Shown: piece after piece, positions 7,248 to 15,700 of the stretch
Layout of the letters: each line of letters opens with the position of its first letter
Numbering within the stretch: position 1 is the first letter of the stretch
Program-made: the position numbers and the translations under genes
Assembly: GCA_037445875.1 (NCBI GenBank)
Contig: JBBIJR010000073.1
Coordinates: 1 to 17,902, forward strand
Reading direction: 5' to 3'
Length of the DNA: 17,902 nucleotides
DNA from: JBBIJR01 sp037445875
GTDB lineage: Bacteria > CLD3 > SB21
The notes under the pieces: model-generated
Database searches by the model: none
Seen by the model: the letters and a program-made list of their open reading frames with translations, nothing else
Told to the model about the DNA's origin: nothing

Positions 7248-7574
7248 ATGAGCGATGCAGACTGCGTGGTCGTCCTGGTAACCGTTCGGGACGAAGCCGA
7301 GGGACATGCGCTGGGCCGTTCGGCAGTCGACGGACGCCTCGCGGCGTGTTGCAACCTGATCGGTCCGATCCGGTCGATATACAGGTGGGAGGGCAGGATT
7401 CACGACGAAGCGGAGTGGCTGGTGATCCTGAAAACCACGGCAGCGGGTTTTGATCGGCTCCGCCAGAGGATCCTGGAACTTCACAGCTACGAAACTCCGG
7501 AAGTGATTGCGGTTCCGGTGGTTGCAGGATCCGCGTCGTATTTGCGGTGGGTGGCCGATTCCGTTGATCGTTAG
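7248..7574 (+). CDS. cutA: Divalent-ion tolerance protein CutA
   Basis: CutA1-family protein, a small trimeric cytoplasmic protein linked to divalent metal tolerance; its exact biochemical role is unsettled. The 108-residue length is typical. Matching segments are VVVLVTVRDEAEGHALGRS, GRLAACCNLIGPIRSIYRWEG (the family usually reads LAACVN...YRWEGKI), EAEWLVILKT and HSYETPEVIAVPV. I chose ATG 7248 because GGGAGG lies 6 bases upstream and residues match from there; a TTG start at 7188 would place the protein's beginning across the terminator. Its stop codon overlaps the stop of the convergent polyprenyl synthase gene by three bases. Confidence 0.93.
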   Translation: MSDADCVVVLVTVRDEAEGHALGRSAVDGRLAACCNLIGPIRSIYRWEGRIHDEAEWLVILKTTAAGFDRLRQRILELHSYETPEVIAVPVVAGSASYLRWVADSVDR

Positions 7575-8617
7575 GCAACAGACAATCGTGTATTGGTTCG
7601 GCCGGCCTGCTCGGCGAGCTTATCGTAGGCACGGATGAGACGCGACCATTTTTCGTGAACCCGATGGCACAGATCGAGGAGAAGGTCGCGCGAATCCGAG
7701 GCACGCCCGCGGGCCCGGCCGAAGAAATCCAACGCCTTTTCGGCCTCGTGCAGATGTTTTCGTGTTCGGACACCGAGGTGGGGGAAAACGGAGAAGCGCT
7801 TCATGAGTTGCAGGAGATGTTGACGCGAAGTCTCGTCGGCGGCCTCAGCGTGTTGCAGTACGTGCGTGCGGTCCTCAAGGGGGATGCGCTTCAGGAGTTC
7901 GATGACGGGCAGGCTCCAGTATCCACGGCGAAGATCGTTGTCGGATCCGTCCACCAGGCCCATCAGGTCCTCGAGATCGTCGGCCAGTTGATAAGCAGTG
8001 CCCAGTTCCGCACCGAACCGAGCCAGGGCCTCTATTCGTTCAGGTTGTTCCGAGGTCAGCCGGATTCCGAGGGAGGCCGAGAAACCAAAAAGCGAGGCCG
8101 TTTTGTGGTGGATGATCTCCAGGTACTCCGTGTCCGAAACATCCGTCCGGTGCAACGTCTTGCTGGCGAGGATTTCGCTTCGCACGATCGTTTTCACCGT
8201 ATCGATGAAAAACGACGCCGTGTCGTGGGGCAAGTGGCGGACGAGCAGACCGAGGGCCTCGGCGAGCAGATAGTCGCCTGCCAGTAAGGCACGGTGAGAG
8301 CCTTCGAAACGGTCCGCCGTGGCATGGTGGCGTCTCTCGGACGGCTCATCCAGAATGTCGTCGTGAAACAGCGTCGCGAGGTGGAACAATTCGACAGCAG
8401 CGGCGGCGTTCGGGACGGCGTCGGAAGGCCGTTCGCCGAGGCCGGCGGACGCCGCCACAATCATGGGCCGAAGACGCTTGCCTCCCAGATGCTGTCCGAG
8501 CAGGAGATTCTTAAAGTCGGCATGGCCCGTCCGCTCAAAGCAGTCCAGCACGACGCGTTCGGTTTCTTTCAACGCTTCGCTCAGCCAGGCGGGGATCGTC
8601 ACGGACGAATCGCTCAT
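7571..8617 (-). CDS. Polyprenyl diphosphate synthase (trans-isoprenyl transferase)
   Basis: Elongates allylic diphosphates with isopentenyl diphosphate to make the chain for quinones or other lipids. With the ATG at 8617 the protein is 348 residues. It shows GGKRLRP (45-51), the first aspartate-rich motif DDILD (86-90), GDYLLAEAL, HKTASLF, and the second aspartate-rich motif in YQLADDLEDLMG (DDLED 213-217). A small residue (A81) at the fifth position before the first motif, rather than an aromatic, hints at a medium or long chain product; this is inference. A TTG at 8635 would add six residues and overlap the upstream regulator; neither start has an ideal Shine-Dalgarno (GAGAGG lies only one base before the ATG). 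It follows the regulator by eight bases, so both are likely co-transcribed. Confidence 0.93.
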   Translation of the reverse strand: MSDSSVTIPAWLSEALKETERVVLDCFERTGHADFKNLLLGQHLGGKRLRPMIVAASAGLGERPSDAVPNAAAAVELFHLATLFHDDILDEPSERRHHATADRFEGSHRALLAGDYLLAEALGLLVRHLPHDTASFFIDTVKTIVRSEILASKTLHRTDVSDTEYLEIIHHKTASLFGFSASLGIRLTSEQPERIEALARFGAELGTAYQLADDLEDLMGLVDGSDNDLRRGYWSLPVIELLKRIPLEDRTHVLQHAEAADETSRQHLLQLMKRFSVFPHLGVRTRKHLHEAEKALDFFGRARGRASDSRDLLLDLCHRVHEKWSRLIRAYDKLAEQAGRTNTRLSVA

Positions 8618-8625
8618 ACCTCTCG

Positions 8626-9174
8626 CTACTTCCAACGGATGGGAATGGACGTAAGCGAAGAGGAGGTGACCTCTTCGCCATCTATGAACTTCTGCAGCAA
8701 TTGGTCCGCGGTTTCTGAAATCCGCCTCATATTCTCCAGACGGCTGAGGAAGATCTGGGCACGCCGCCGATCGGTTTTGTTCATTTCACCAAGGGCCTCA
8801 TGAAGCAGCGTCGAACTGCGCCGGAGTGTGTCGAGCACGGGTTCGAGTTCGCGTTTTTTTCGCTCCCGCACGAAGTGAGTGATGATCTTCCAGATGTCCT
8901 CGTCCAGTTCATAATAGTCCTTGCGGTCGCCCTTCATACGGACTTTGCGAATCACGCCCCATTCCTTGAGCGCGCGGATGTTCATGCTTGCATTGCCGCG
9001 GCTGATACCCAGCTGCTCGCACATGTTATCGAGTGTGAGAGGCGCATCGCTGGCAAAGAGCAAGGCATACAATTGCCCCATGACCTTGTTGATGCCCCAG
9101 AAATTCCCGATCTCACCCCACCTGCCGGTGAATTCCTCGATGGCTTTCTTTAGCGACTTGTCCACCGTGTTCAA
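8626..9174 (-). CDS. GbsR/MarR-like winged-helix transcriptional regulator
   Basis: A 182-residue DNA-binding protein. The N-terminal region (FWGINKVMGQLYALLFASDA, about 25-44) leads into a winged helix: PLTLDNMCEQLGISRGNASMNIRALKEWGVIRKV (about 45-78), where QLGISRGNASMNIRAL is the recognition part, and a wing with KGDRKDYYEL (81-90). A charged C-terminal helical region (about 100-165) probably dimerises. The GINKVMGQLYALL lead-in is typical of the GbsR branch of MarR proteins. The first codon at 9174 is TTG; an in-frame GTG at 9165 is an alternative, and no ATG is available upstream. Nothing shows its ligand. It is the first gene of a two-gene unit with the polyprenyl diphosphate synthase and probably autoregulates through the palindrome at its start. 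Confidence 0.85.
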   Translation of the reverse strand: MNTVDKSLKKAIEEFTGRWGEIGNFWGINKVMGQLYALLFASDAPLTLDNMCEQLGISRGNASMNIRALKEWGVIRKVRMKGDRKDYYELDEDIWKIITHFVRERKKRELEPVLDTLRRSSTLLHEALGEMNKTDRRRAQIFLSRLENMRRISETADQLLQKFIDGEEVTSSSLTSIPIRWK

Positions 9175-9196
9175 CTTTCAAATATTTCTGAAACTT
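9173..9196. promoter_or_regulatory. 24-bp imperfect palindrome, putative regulator operator
   Basis: Arms AACTTTCA (9173-9180) and TGAAACTT (9189-9196) are inverted copies with one mismatch in eight, separated by eight A/T-rich bases. The site runs from the predicted transcription start to the start codon of the GbsR/MarR-like gene, an ideal place for autorepression. MarR-type dimers bind palindromes of about this size. Binding is inferred. Confidence 0.6.
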
Positions 9197-9200
9197 TGGT

Positions 9201-9229
9201 AATGTAGGGTCCGGGAGGCTGAGAGTCAA
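9201..9229 (-). promoter_or_regulatory. Promoter of the regulator/polyprenyl synthase pair
   Basis: On the minus strand TTGACT (9224-9229) is separated by 17 bases from TACATT (9201-9206). Transcription would start near 9194, about 20 bases before the TTG start codon and inside the palindrome at 9173-9196. Confidence 0.7.
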
Positions 9230-9306
9230 GGCCAGAATTGCGGTCTTACGGTCGACGATAGAACCATCGAGCCGTCCGCGGCCAGCGTCGATTTCTGCGG
9301 CCGTGG

Positions 9307-9335
9307 TTGCGGATGGCTGCCGGATTTTGTATTAT
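9307..9335 (+). promoter_or_regulatory. Possible promoter of tadA-guaA
   Basis: TTGCGG (9307-9312, a weak -35) is separated by 17 bases from TATTAT (9330-9335, a good -10). Transcription would start near 9342, just ahead of the GGAGG that serves the GTG start at 9360. This supports that downstream start over the GTG at 9303, which lies upstream of this promoter. Confidence 0.45.
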
Positions 9336-9359
9336 GTACGTCACGTATTGGAGGATCTG

Positions 9360-9827
9360 GTGCAGGAACATGAATTGTGGATGGCTCAGGCGTTCCGAGA
9401 AGCCGAGTTGGCCTACGAAAAGGGTGAAGTTCCGGTGGGTGCGGTGGTGGTCCTGGAACATCGAATTATCGGCCGCGGCCACAATCAGATAGAAATGCTG
9501 CAGGACGCGACGGCGCATGCGGAAATGATCGCCCTGACGGCAGCTGCGTCCACGGTCGGTTCCAAATGGCTGCTGGGGGCCTCGCTGTACGTCACGCTCG
9601 AGCCGTGCGCGATGTGTGCCGGAGCCATCGTGTTGTCCCGTCTCGGAACGCTGCTCTACGGCGCCTCCGATCCCAAGTCCGGTGCGTGCGGCTCCCTCTA
9701 TAACATCGTACAGGACGGGCGCCTGAACCATCGCATCGAGGTCGTGCCGGGCGTACTGGAAGCAAAATGCGCGTCGATCCTGAAGGAGTTTTTTCAGGTC
9801 CTGCGGACGCCGCCGGGAATGAACTGA
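9360..9827 (+). CDS. tadA: tRNA-specific adenosine deaminase TadA
   Basis: Converts adenosine to inosine at the wobble position of tRNA-Arg(ACG). It is a zinc-dependent cytidine-deaminase-fold enzyme. From the GTG at 9360 the protein is 155 residues, normal for TadA. HAE (53-55) gives zinc ligand H53 and proton-shuttle E55; PCAMC gives ligands C83 and C86. The segments EVPVGAVVV, YVTLEPCAMCAGAIVLSR and YGASDPKSGACGSLYNI fit the family closely. I chose GTG 9360 because GGAGG sits five bases upstream and TadA proteins begin just before this point; the open frame extends back to a GTG at 9303 without a family match. guaA starts nine bases after the stop, so the two are probably co-transcribed. 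Confidence 0.95.
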   Translation: MQEHELWMAQAFREAELAYEKGEVPVGAVVVLEHRIIGRGHNQIEMLQDATAHAEMIALTAAASTVGSKWLLGASLYVTLEPCAMCAGAIVLSRLGTLLYGASDPKSGACGSLYNIVQDGRLNHRIEVVPGVLEAKCASILKEFFQVLRTPPGMN

Positions 9828-9836
9828 TCGAGATCC

Positions 9837-11390
9837 ATGCAGCACTCGGAAACGATTCTCATTCTGGACTTCGGCTCTCAGTATACACAGCTGATTGCGC
9901 GCCGCATTCGCGAGTTGAACGTCTACTGCGAGATCCATCCGTTCAACATCTCCGTCGGCCGAATCAACGCGCTGAAACCGGCTGGAATCGTGTTGTCGGG
10001 CGGGCCCGCAAGCGTCTATGCAGACGATGCACCGCTGCCGGAACGGGCCGTACTGGAACTGGGCGTTCCGACACTGGGAATCTGCTACGGCATGCAGGTC
10101 ATGGCTCATTTCCAGGGTGGGAGCGTGGATCGTGCGGCCCGGCGCGAGTACGGGCGCGCCGAGATCACCGTGGACCGGCACGACGACCTCTTTCGGGATT
10201 TCCCCGCCCAGACGACGGTCTGGCAAAGTCACGGTGACCGACTCGAACGAATACCGCCCGGATTCGAGACCATTGCCCATACACCTAACGCGCCGATCAC
10301 GGCCATGCGCGACCGGGCTCGGAAACAATGGGGCGTGCAGTTTCATCCGGAGGTGGCGCACACGCCTATGGGAGGCGAGTTGCTTCGCAATTTCCTTGTC
10401 AGCATCTGCGGTTGCTCAAGGAACTGGACGGCCGCTTCCTTCGTTCAAGCAACCGTTCGCGAGATCCGGGAAACCGTCGAAGCGGGCCACGTCATCTGTG
10501 CACTGTCCGGGGGCGTCGATTCATCCGTCGTCGCGATGTTGCTGCACGAGGCGATTCCCGAGCAATTCACCGCCATTTTCGTTGACAACGGCTTGTTGCG
10601 CAAGGACGAGCGCCAACAGGTGGAGAATACGTTCCAGAAATCGTTCAACCATCATCTGGTGGTGGCCGACGCCGCGGACCTGTTTCTTTCCAAGTTGTCC
10701 GGGGTGGAAGACCCCGAGCAAAAGAGGAAGATCGTCGGAACGACGTTTATCGACGTATTTGAAGAGAACGTTCGGCATTTGAAGGGTCGCGTCGGGCATG
10801 TGGAATTTCTGGCCCAGGGTACTCTGTACCCCGACGTGATCGAAAGTGTTTCGGTGAAGGGACCGTCGGCGACCATCAAGACCCACCACAATGTCGGTGG
10901 ACTGCCGGAGACCATGAAGCTGAAACTGGTGGAGCCGCTCCGCGAACTGTTCAAGGACGAAGTGCGGTCGGTTGGGCGTTCGCTGGGCCTTCCGGAGGAC
11001 CTCCTGATGCGGCACCCGTTTCCCGGTCCCGGATTGGCGGTACGCGTGCTCGGCGAAGTGACAAAAGAGCGCTGCGACATGCTGAGAGAAGCGGACGCGA
11101 TATTCATGGAAGAACTCAAGCGGTCGGGCCAGTACGGCCGGGTCTGGCAGGCCTTCGCGGTGCTTCTGCCGGTCAAGTCGGTTGGAGTGATGGGAGACGA
11201 GCGTACGTATCAAAACGTGATAGCGCTCCGGGCCGTTACCAGCGTCGACGGCATGACGGCTGACTGGGCTCCGTTGCCTGACGACCTGCTGAGTCACGTC
11301 TCCAGCCGGATCATCAATGAAGTCCGGGGGGTGAACCGGTGCGTGTACGACATCAGCTCCAAACCCCCGGCCACGATCGAGTGGGAGTAA
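9837..11390 (+). CDS. guaA: GMP synthase (glutamine-hydrolysing)
   Basis: Makes GMP from XMP, ATP and glutamine, the last step of de novo guanine nucleotide synthesis. The 517-residue protein has both halves. The N-terminal class I glutamine amidotransferase shows C83 in GICYGMQ and the catalytic pair H170 and E172 in GVQFHPEV. The ATP pyrophosphatase domain starts near 205 and has the P-loop SGGVDSS (224-230), then LAQGTLYPDVIES, KTHHNVGGLP, LMRHPFPGPGLAVRVLGEVT and the dimerisation region ending in PPATIEWE. Length and motifs are standard. The downstream methyltransferase frame begins within the last 52 bases of this gene. Confidence 0.98.
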   Translation: MQHSETILILDFGSQYTQLIARRIRELNVYCEIHPFNISVGRINALKPAGIVLSGGPASVYADDAPLPERAVLELGVPTLGICYGMQVMAHFQGGSVDRAARREYGRAEITVDRHDDLFRDFPAQTTVWQSHGDRLERIPPGFETIAHTPNAPITAMRDRARKQWGVQFHPEVAHTPMGGELLRNFLVSICGCSRNWTAASFVQATVREIRETVEAGHVICALSGGVDSSVVAMLLHEAIPEQFTAIFVDNGLLRKDERQQVENTFQKSFNHHLVVADAADLFLSKLSGVEDPEQKRKIVGTTFIDVFEENVRHLKGRVGHVEFLAQGTLYPDVIESVSVKGPSATIKTHHNVGGLPETMKLKLVEPLRELFKDEVRSVGRSLGLPEDLLMRHPFPGPGLAVRVLGEVTKERCDMLREADAIFMEELKRSGQYGRVWQAFAVLLPVKSVGVMGDERTYQNVIALRAVTSVDGMTADWAPLPDDLLSHVSSRIINEVRGVNRCVYDISSKPPATIEWE

Positions 11391-12655
11391 ACCAGAAATC
11401 GGCCAAGACGTTTGGGTCCCTGCTGCGTGCGAACGTCCGTGCCGTGCCCTCAGCGTCAACGGTGTCCGGTGGAAGTGAGTGCCGCACGCGAGAAGGCGGG
11501 CGCTGTATCCTCTGCCCCACGATTGGATCAAGCTACGAGGCGGAGGTTGGGCTGAAGATGAAGGCGCTTGATGAATTCTGGCGCCAGCATCGATTGCCCG
11601 GTTCCGTTGAGCCTCTCATAGCCAGCCCGCGCCCGCGGGCATACCGCTCCAACAGCAAACGACGCGTGATGCGCAACCGGCAGCAGCGGGCCGTCCTTGC
11701 ACTGACGGACGCGCTCGAATCAGGAGGTATCCGTCCGTTGCCTGTCAGGCGCTGTCCCATTGAACCGGACGCCCATAATCGGATCTATGGGATGGTTCAG
11801 GGATTCCTGGATTCCGGGGACGGCAGGCCGCTGGCACGTATTCTAAACTACGTGATACTCAAGGGTACGTACCACGAGATCGGGGTCGTACTGAGCCTGT
11901 CGGATTCGTCATCGCGGTTTCACGCCGTAATAAACCGGCTCTCGCGGCTTCTGACAGACCAATTCCCGGAGATCACCGGTGTCTACAGGATCACAGACAA
12001 ACCAAGCCGGTACTACGTATCGGACAAAGCGGCGCTCTTTCGGAGAATTCACGGGGCCCGTTTTCTCTGTGAACGCCTGGGTGATCGGGAATTCCGCTAT
12101 TCGCCGATTTCGTTTTCCCAGACGAACAGCTCAATCGTACCGATAATGGTGGAGCGGGCAGCGGACCTGCTTCGTCCGCAGTCTGCCGACACGCTGTACG
12201 ACCTCTATTGCGGTTACGGATTGTTCGGGCTCGGTCTGGCCGGACGCGTGAGTCGTGTGGTCGGACTCGACTTGGCACGGGACGCCATCCGGTTCGCCTC
12301 GGACAACGCGCGCTTGCAGGGAATAACGAATGCTCGATTCGTGAATACGGCGGTACGTCCGGAGCAGTTGGAGCGCTTCTTCGACCGGCGGTCCCACAGG
12401 GAGATCGTCATCCTCGACCCGCCGCGGGGAGGAACAGAGAAGGGTGTGATCGAATGGCTGGGCCAACGCGGCGTCGCAAGGGCACTGCACCTTTTGTGCA
12501 ACATCGAACTTGTGCCGCAGGAGCTTTCCCGATGGATCCGTCAGGGATATCGCGTGTCGCGTGTGGTTCCAATCGACATGTTTCCGGCAACGGAACACGT
12601 TGAAATAATGGTGCAACTCGAACGAGGTGGTCCTGGTGGCGAAAGCGTCCGTTGA
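11339..12655 (+). CDS. TrmA/RumA-family 5-methyluridine RNA methyltransferase
   Basis: S-adenosylmethionine-dependent enzyme of the family that methylates C5 of uridine in rRNA or tRNA; which RNA is not evident. Counting from GTG 11339 (438 residues), iron-sulfur cysteines appear at C48, C56, C59 and C139 (RRCPIEPD). The SAM motif is LYDLYCGYGLFGLGL (286-300), then FVNTAV, DPPRGG (360-365), the catalytic cysteine C387 in LCNIE, and DMFPATEHVE with the expected general-base glutamate E422. The start is uncertain: no ATG precedes C48, and the first in-frame ATG (residue 74) would remove three cluster cysteines. GTG 11339 has GGGGGGTGA four bases upstream and overlaps guaA by 52 bases; GTGs at 11381, 11444 and 11462 are alternatives. 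No N-terminal TRAM domain is seen. The same-direction overlap suggests coupling to guaA. Confidence 0.87.
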   Translation: MRVRHQLQTPGHDRVGVNQKSAKTFGSLLRANVRAVPSASTVSGGSECRTREGGRCILCPTIGSSYEAEVGLKMKALDEFWRQHRLPGSVEPLIASPRPRAYRSNSKRRVMRNRQQRAVLALTDALESGGIRPLPVRRCPIEPDAHNRIYGMVQGFLDSGDGRPLARILNYVILKGTYHEIGVVLSLSDSSSRFHAVINRLSRLLTDQFPEITGVYRITDKPSRYYVSDKAALFRRIHGARFLCERLGDREFRYSPISFSQTNSSIVPIMVERAADLLRPQSADTLYDLYCGYGLFGLGLAGRVSRVVGLDLARDAIRFASDNARLQGITNARFVNTAVRPEQLERFFDRRSHREIVILDPPRGGTEKGVIEWLGQRGVARALHLLCNIELVPQELSRWIRQGYRVSRVVPIDMFPATEHVEIMVQLERGGPGGESVR

Positions 12656-12679
12656 CTCTTGATATAAGAAACATATATT
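12652..12679 (+). promoter_or_regulatory. Promoter of dnaE
   Basis: TTGACT (12652-12657) overlaps the stop codon of the upstream methyltransferase and lies 16 bases before TATATT (12674-12679). Transcription would start near 12686, giving a leader of about 19 bases with AGAGGA just ahead of the dnaE ATG. Confidence 0.65.
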
Positions 12680-12704
12680 CACATCGTCCCAACCAGAGGA
12701 ATGG

Positions 12705-15700
12705 ATGTCTGATTTCGTTCACCTCCACAATCACACGCATTACAGTTTCCTCGACAGCTGTTGTACCGTAGACGATCTCGTACAAAGGGCGGCGGCGGAT
12801 GGTATGGTCGCCCTCGGGATCACGGATTACGGCAATCTCTTCGGAGCCCCCGAATTCCATCACGCGGCATCGTCGGCAGGTATCAAGCCCATCCTGGGGA
12901 TGGAGGCATACCTGTGCCCGAACCGGCTCGAAAAGAGCAAGTTGATTTACCATCTCGTTCTGTTTGCGAAGAACAGAACCGGTTATCACAATCTGGCCAA
13001 ACTGGCCTCTCTGGGATACCTGGAGGGATTCTACTACAAACCCCGGATCGACAAGGCCCTTCTCCGTCAGCATGCCGAGGGACTGATCGGCACCTCGGCT
13101 TGCCTGAAGGGGGATATCCCTCAGCGCCTGATCCACGGCCGGTACGATGAGGCCCGTGCACTGGCCGCGGAGTACGTCGAGATCTTTGGCGGTGATTTCT
13201 ATCTCGAGATCCAGCGTCACGGGCTTGACGTTGAACCGGGGGTCATCGAGGGAATGCTGCGTTTGTCCCGGGAGTTGAACATACCGGTCATTGCTACCAA
13301 CGACATTCACTATGTCGACCGGCGTCATGCGGCGTCTCATGACGTCCTCCTCTGCATCCAATCCGGCAAGAATTTCCAGGACGTGACGCGACCCCGTTAC
13401 CCCGGGGACACTTTCTGCTTTCGTTCCTCCGGAGAGATGAGGGAACTGTTCAGGGACGTGCCGCAGGCCATCGAGAATACGGTCGGTCTTGCGGAGCGAT
13501 GTGACTTCCAGCTGGAAATGGGTAGATCGCAGCTCCCGCGATTTGCTCTCCCCCCGGGCTTTGGCAACGAGGACGAGTACCTCAGGCACCTTGCAGAACG
13601 GGGGTTGGAAAAGAAAATGGGTCCTGCCGTAACGCCGGAGGTCCGTGCCCGGCTCGAATACGAACTTCAAATGATCGCACGGATGGGTTTTCCGGGATAT
13701 TTCCTTGTGGTTCAGGATTTCATCCGGGCTGCCAAGGACATGGGCGTCTCCGTGGGTCCGGGCCGGGGTTCGGCGGCAGGTAGTCTGGTTTCCTATGCCA
13801 TTGACATCACCAATATCGATCCGATCCGGTACAATCTGCTGTTTGAACGGTTCCTGAATCCCGATCGCGTCTCCATGCCCGACATCGACATCGATTTCGA
13901 CGACCGCAACCGAGACAAGGTGATCGATTACGTCATCGGAAAGTACGGCAAGGACAGTGTGGCACAGATCATCACCTTCGGCACCATGCAGGCCCGCGGC
14001 GTTCTGCGCGACGTGGCACGTGCCCTCAACGTATCCCTGTCCGATGCCGACCGGATAGCCAAGCTGGTCCCGCGACGGCTCGGCATAACGCTGAAGGACG
14101 CGATACAGGAGACACCGGAGCTGAAAGCTCTGCAGAACAGTCCGGACGAGACCATGCGGCAACTCGTCGAACATTCGCTGGTGCTCGAGGGCCTCGTCCG
14201 GCAACCGGGCATTCACGCGGCCGGCGTCGTGATCACGCCGAAGCCGCTCATGGAACTGATCCCGATTTACAAGTCCGCCAAAGATGAAATTGCCACGCAG
14301 TACGACAAGGACTGGGTGGAAAAGATCGGATTGCTGAAGATGGACTTTCTGGGACTGACCACTCTTACGATTCTCAACGATGCCCTGGCTCTGATCCGGC
14401 ACAACCACGGGGTCGACGTAGATCTGGACCGAATTCCCCTGGACGATGAGAAAGTCTTCCAGCTTTTCTGGCGCGGTGAGACGGTGGGAATTTTCCAGTT
14501 CGAGTCACAGGGGATGACGGAGTACATGAAGCAGCTTCGGCCTACCGTTGTCGACGATCTTATTGCCATGAATGCACTCTATCGCCCGGGTCCCATGGAG
14601 TTCATTCCCAACTACATTGCTCGCAAGCACGGTCGGGAGCCGGTGGACTGCTTTCATCACGATCTGGAGGCCGTTCTTAAGAGCACGTACGGCGTCATAG
14701 TGTATCAGGAACAGGTAATGCAGGTCGCTCAGGTACTGGCGGGTTTTACGCTCGGAAAGGCGGATGTAGTTCGGCGCATCATGGCAAAGAAGAAACCCGA
14801 AGAGCTGGCAAAGGTCCGTCCCGACTGGATCCAGGGCGCGACGGCACGCGGATATTCGAAAGAACTGGCAGAGAAAATATTCGATATCCTTGTCCCCTTC
14901 AGTAATTACGCGTTCAACAAGTCTCACTCGGCCGCTTACGCGATACTGGCCTATCAAACTGCGTATTTGAAGGCCCATTACCCCGCGGAATTCATGGCCG
15001 CCGTGTTGTCAAGTGAAATGGCTAACACCGACCGAATCGCCGTACTGATCAACGCCTGCAAGGATATGGATCTGGAGGTGCTCCCACCGGACGTGAACGA
15101 AAGCGTGGCGGAGTTCTCCGTACGACAGCGAACGATCCGCTTCGGCCTGGGCGCAGTGAAGAACGTCGGCCTGGGGGCCATCGAATCCATCGTCAAAGCG
15201 AGGGAGTCCGGAGGACGGTTCAGGACGCTGCTGGACCTGTGCGAACGCACCGATCTGCGCCTGGTCAACAAGAAGGTCGTGGAGAGTCTCATCATGTCCG
15301 GGGCGTGCGATTCGCTGGAGGGGCATCGGGCGCAGCAATTCGAAGCGGTCGAAAAGGTGTTGAGTCTGGCCAACAAGAGACAGGAACAGCTTCGCTCCGA
15401 TCAGGTGGACATCTTCGTGAGTGCGGATGGGGAGGCGCCGTCTACCGCGGCGCCGGTCTTGATACTGCCGGAAGTCGCCCGATGGGTCCAGGCCGAGCTT
15501 CTGGCTAAGGAACGCGAACTGCTCGGCTTCTACGTTTCGGGCCATCCCCTCGACAAGTTCCGATTCGAGCTGGAAACGTTCAACAACTTCCGCTTTGACG
15601 ACGAACGGTATCCGAAGGAGGGGAGCGAGATTCGCATTGGAGGTATGATCACGGAGATACGCCAGATTTTCGACCGCAAAGGCAATCCAATGGCCTTTGT

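Noticed and set aside
9303..9359. Upstream GTG start for tadA
   Set aside because: The extra 19 residues have no family match, and GGAGG five bases before GTG 9360 gives a much better start.
9246..10361. Minus-strand open frame opposite tadA and guaA
   Set aside because: Covers two well-supported genes and shows no domain.
12408..14408. Minus-strand open frame of 666 codons opposite dnaE
   Set aside because: Antisense shadow of dnaE and the methyltransferase; no family resemblance, no Shine-Dalgarno or promoter seen, and it spans two real genes.
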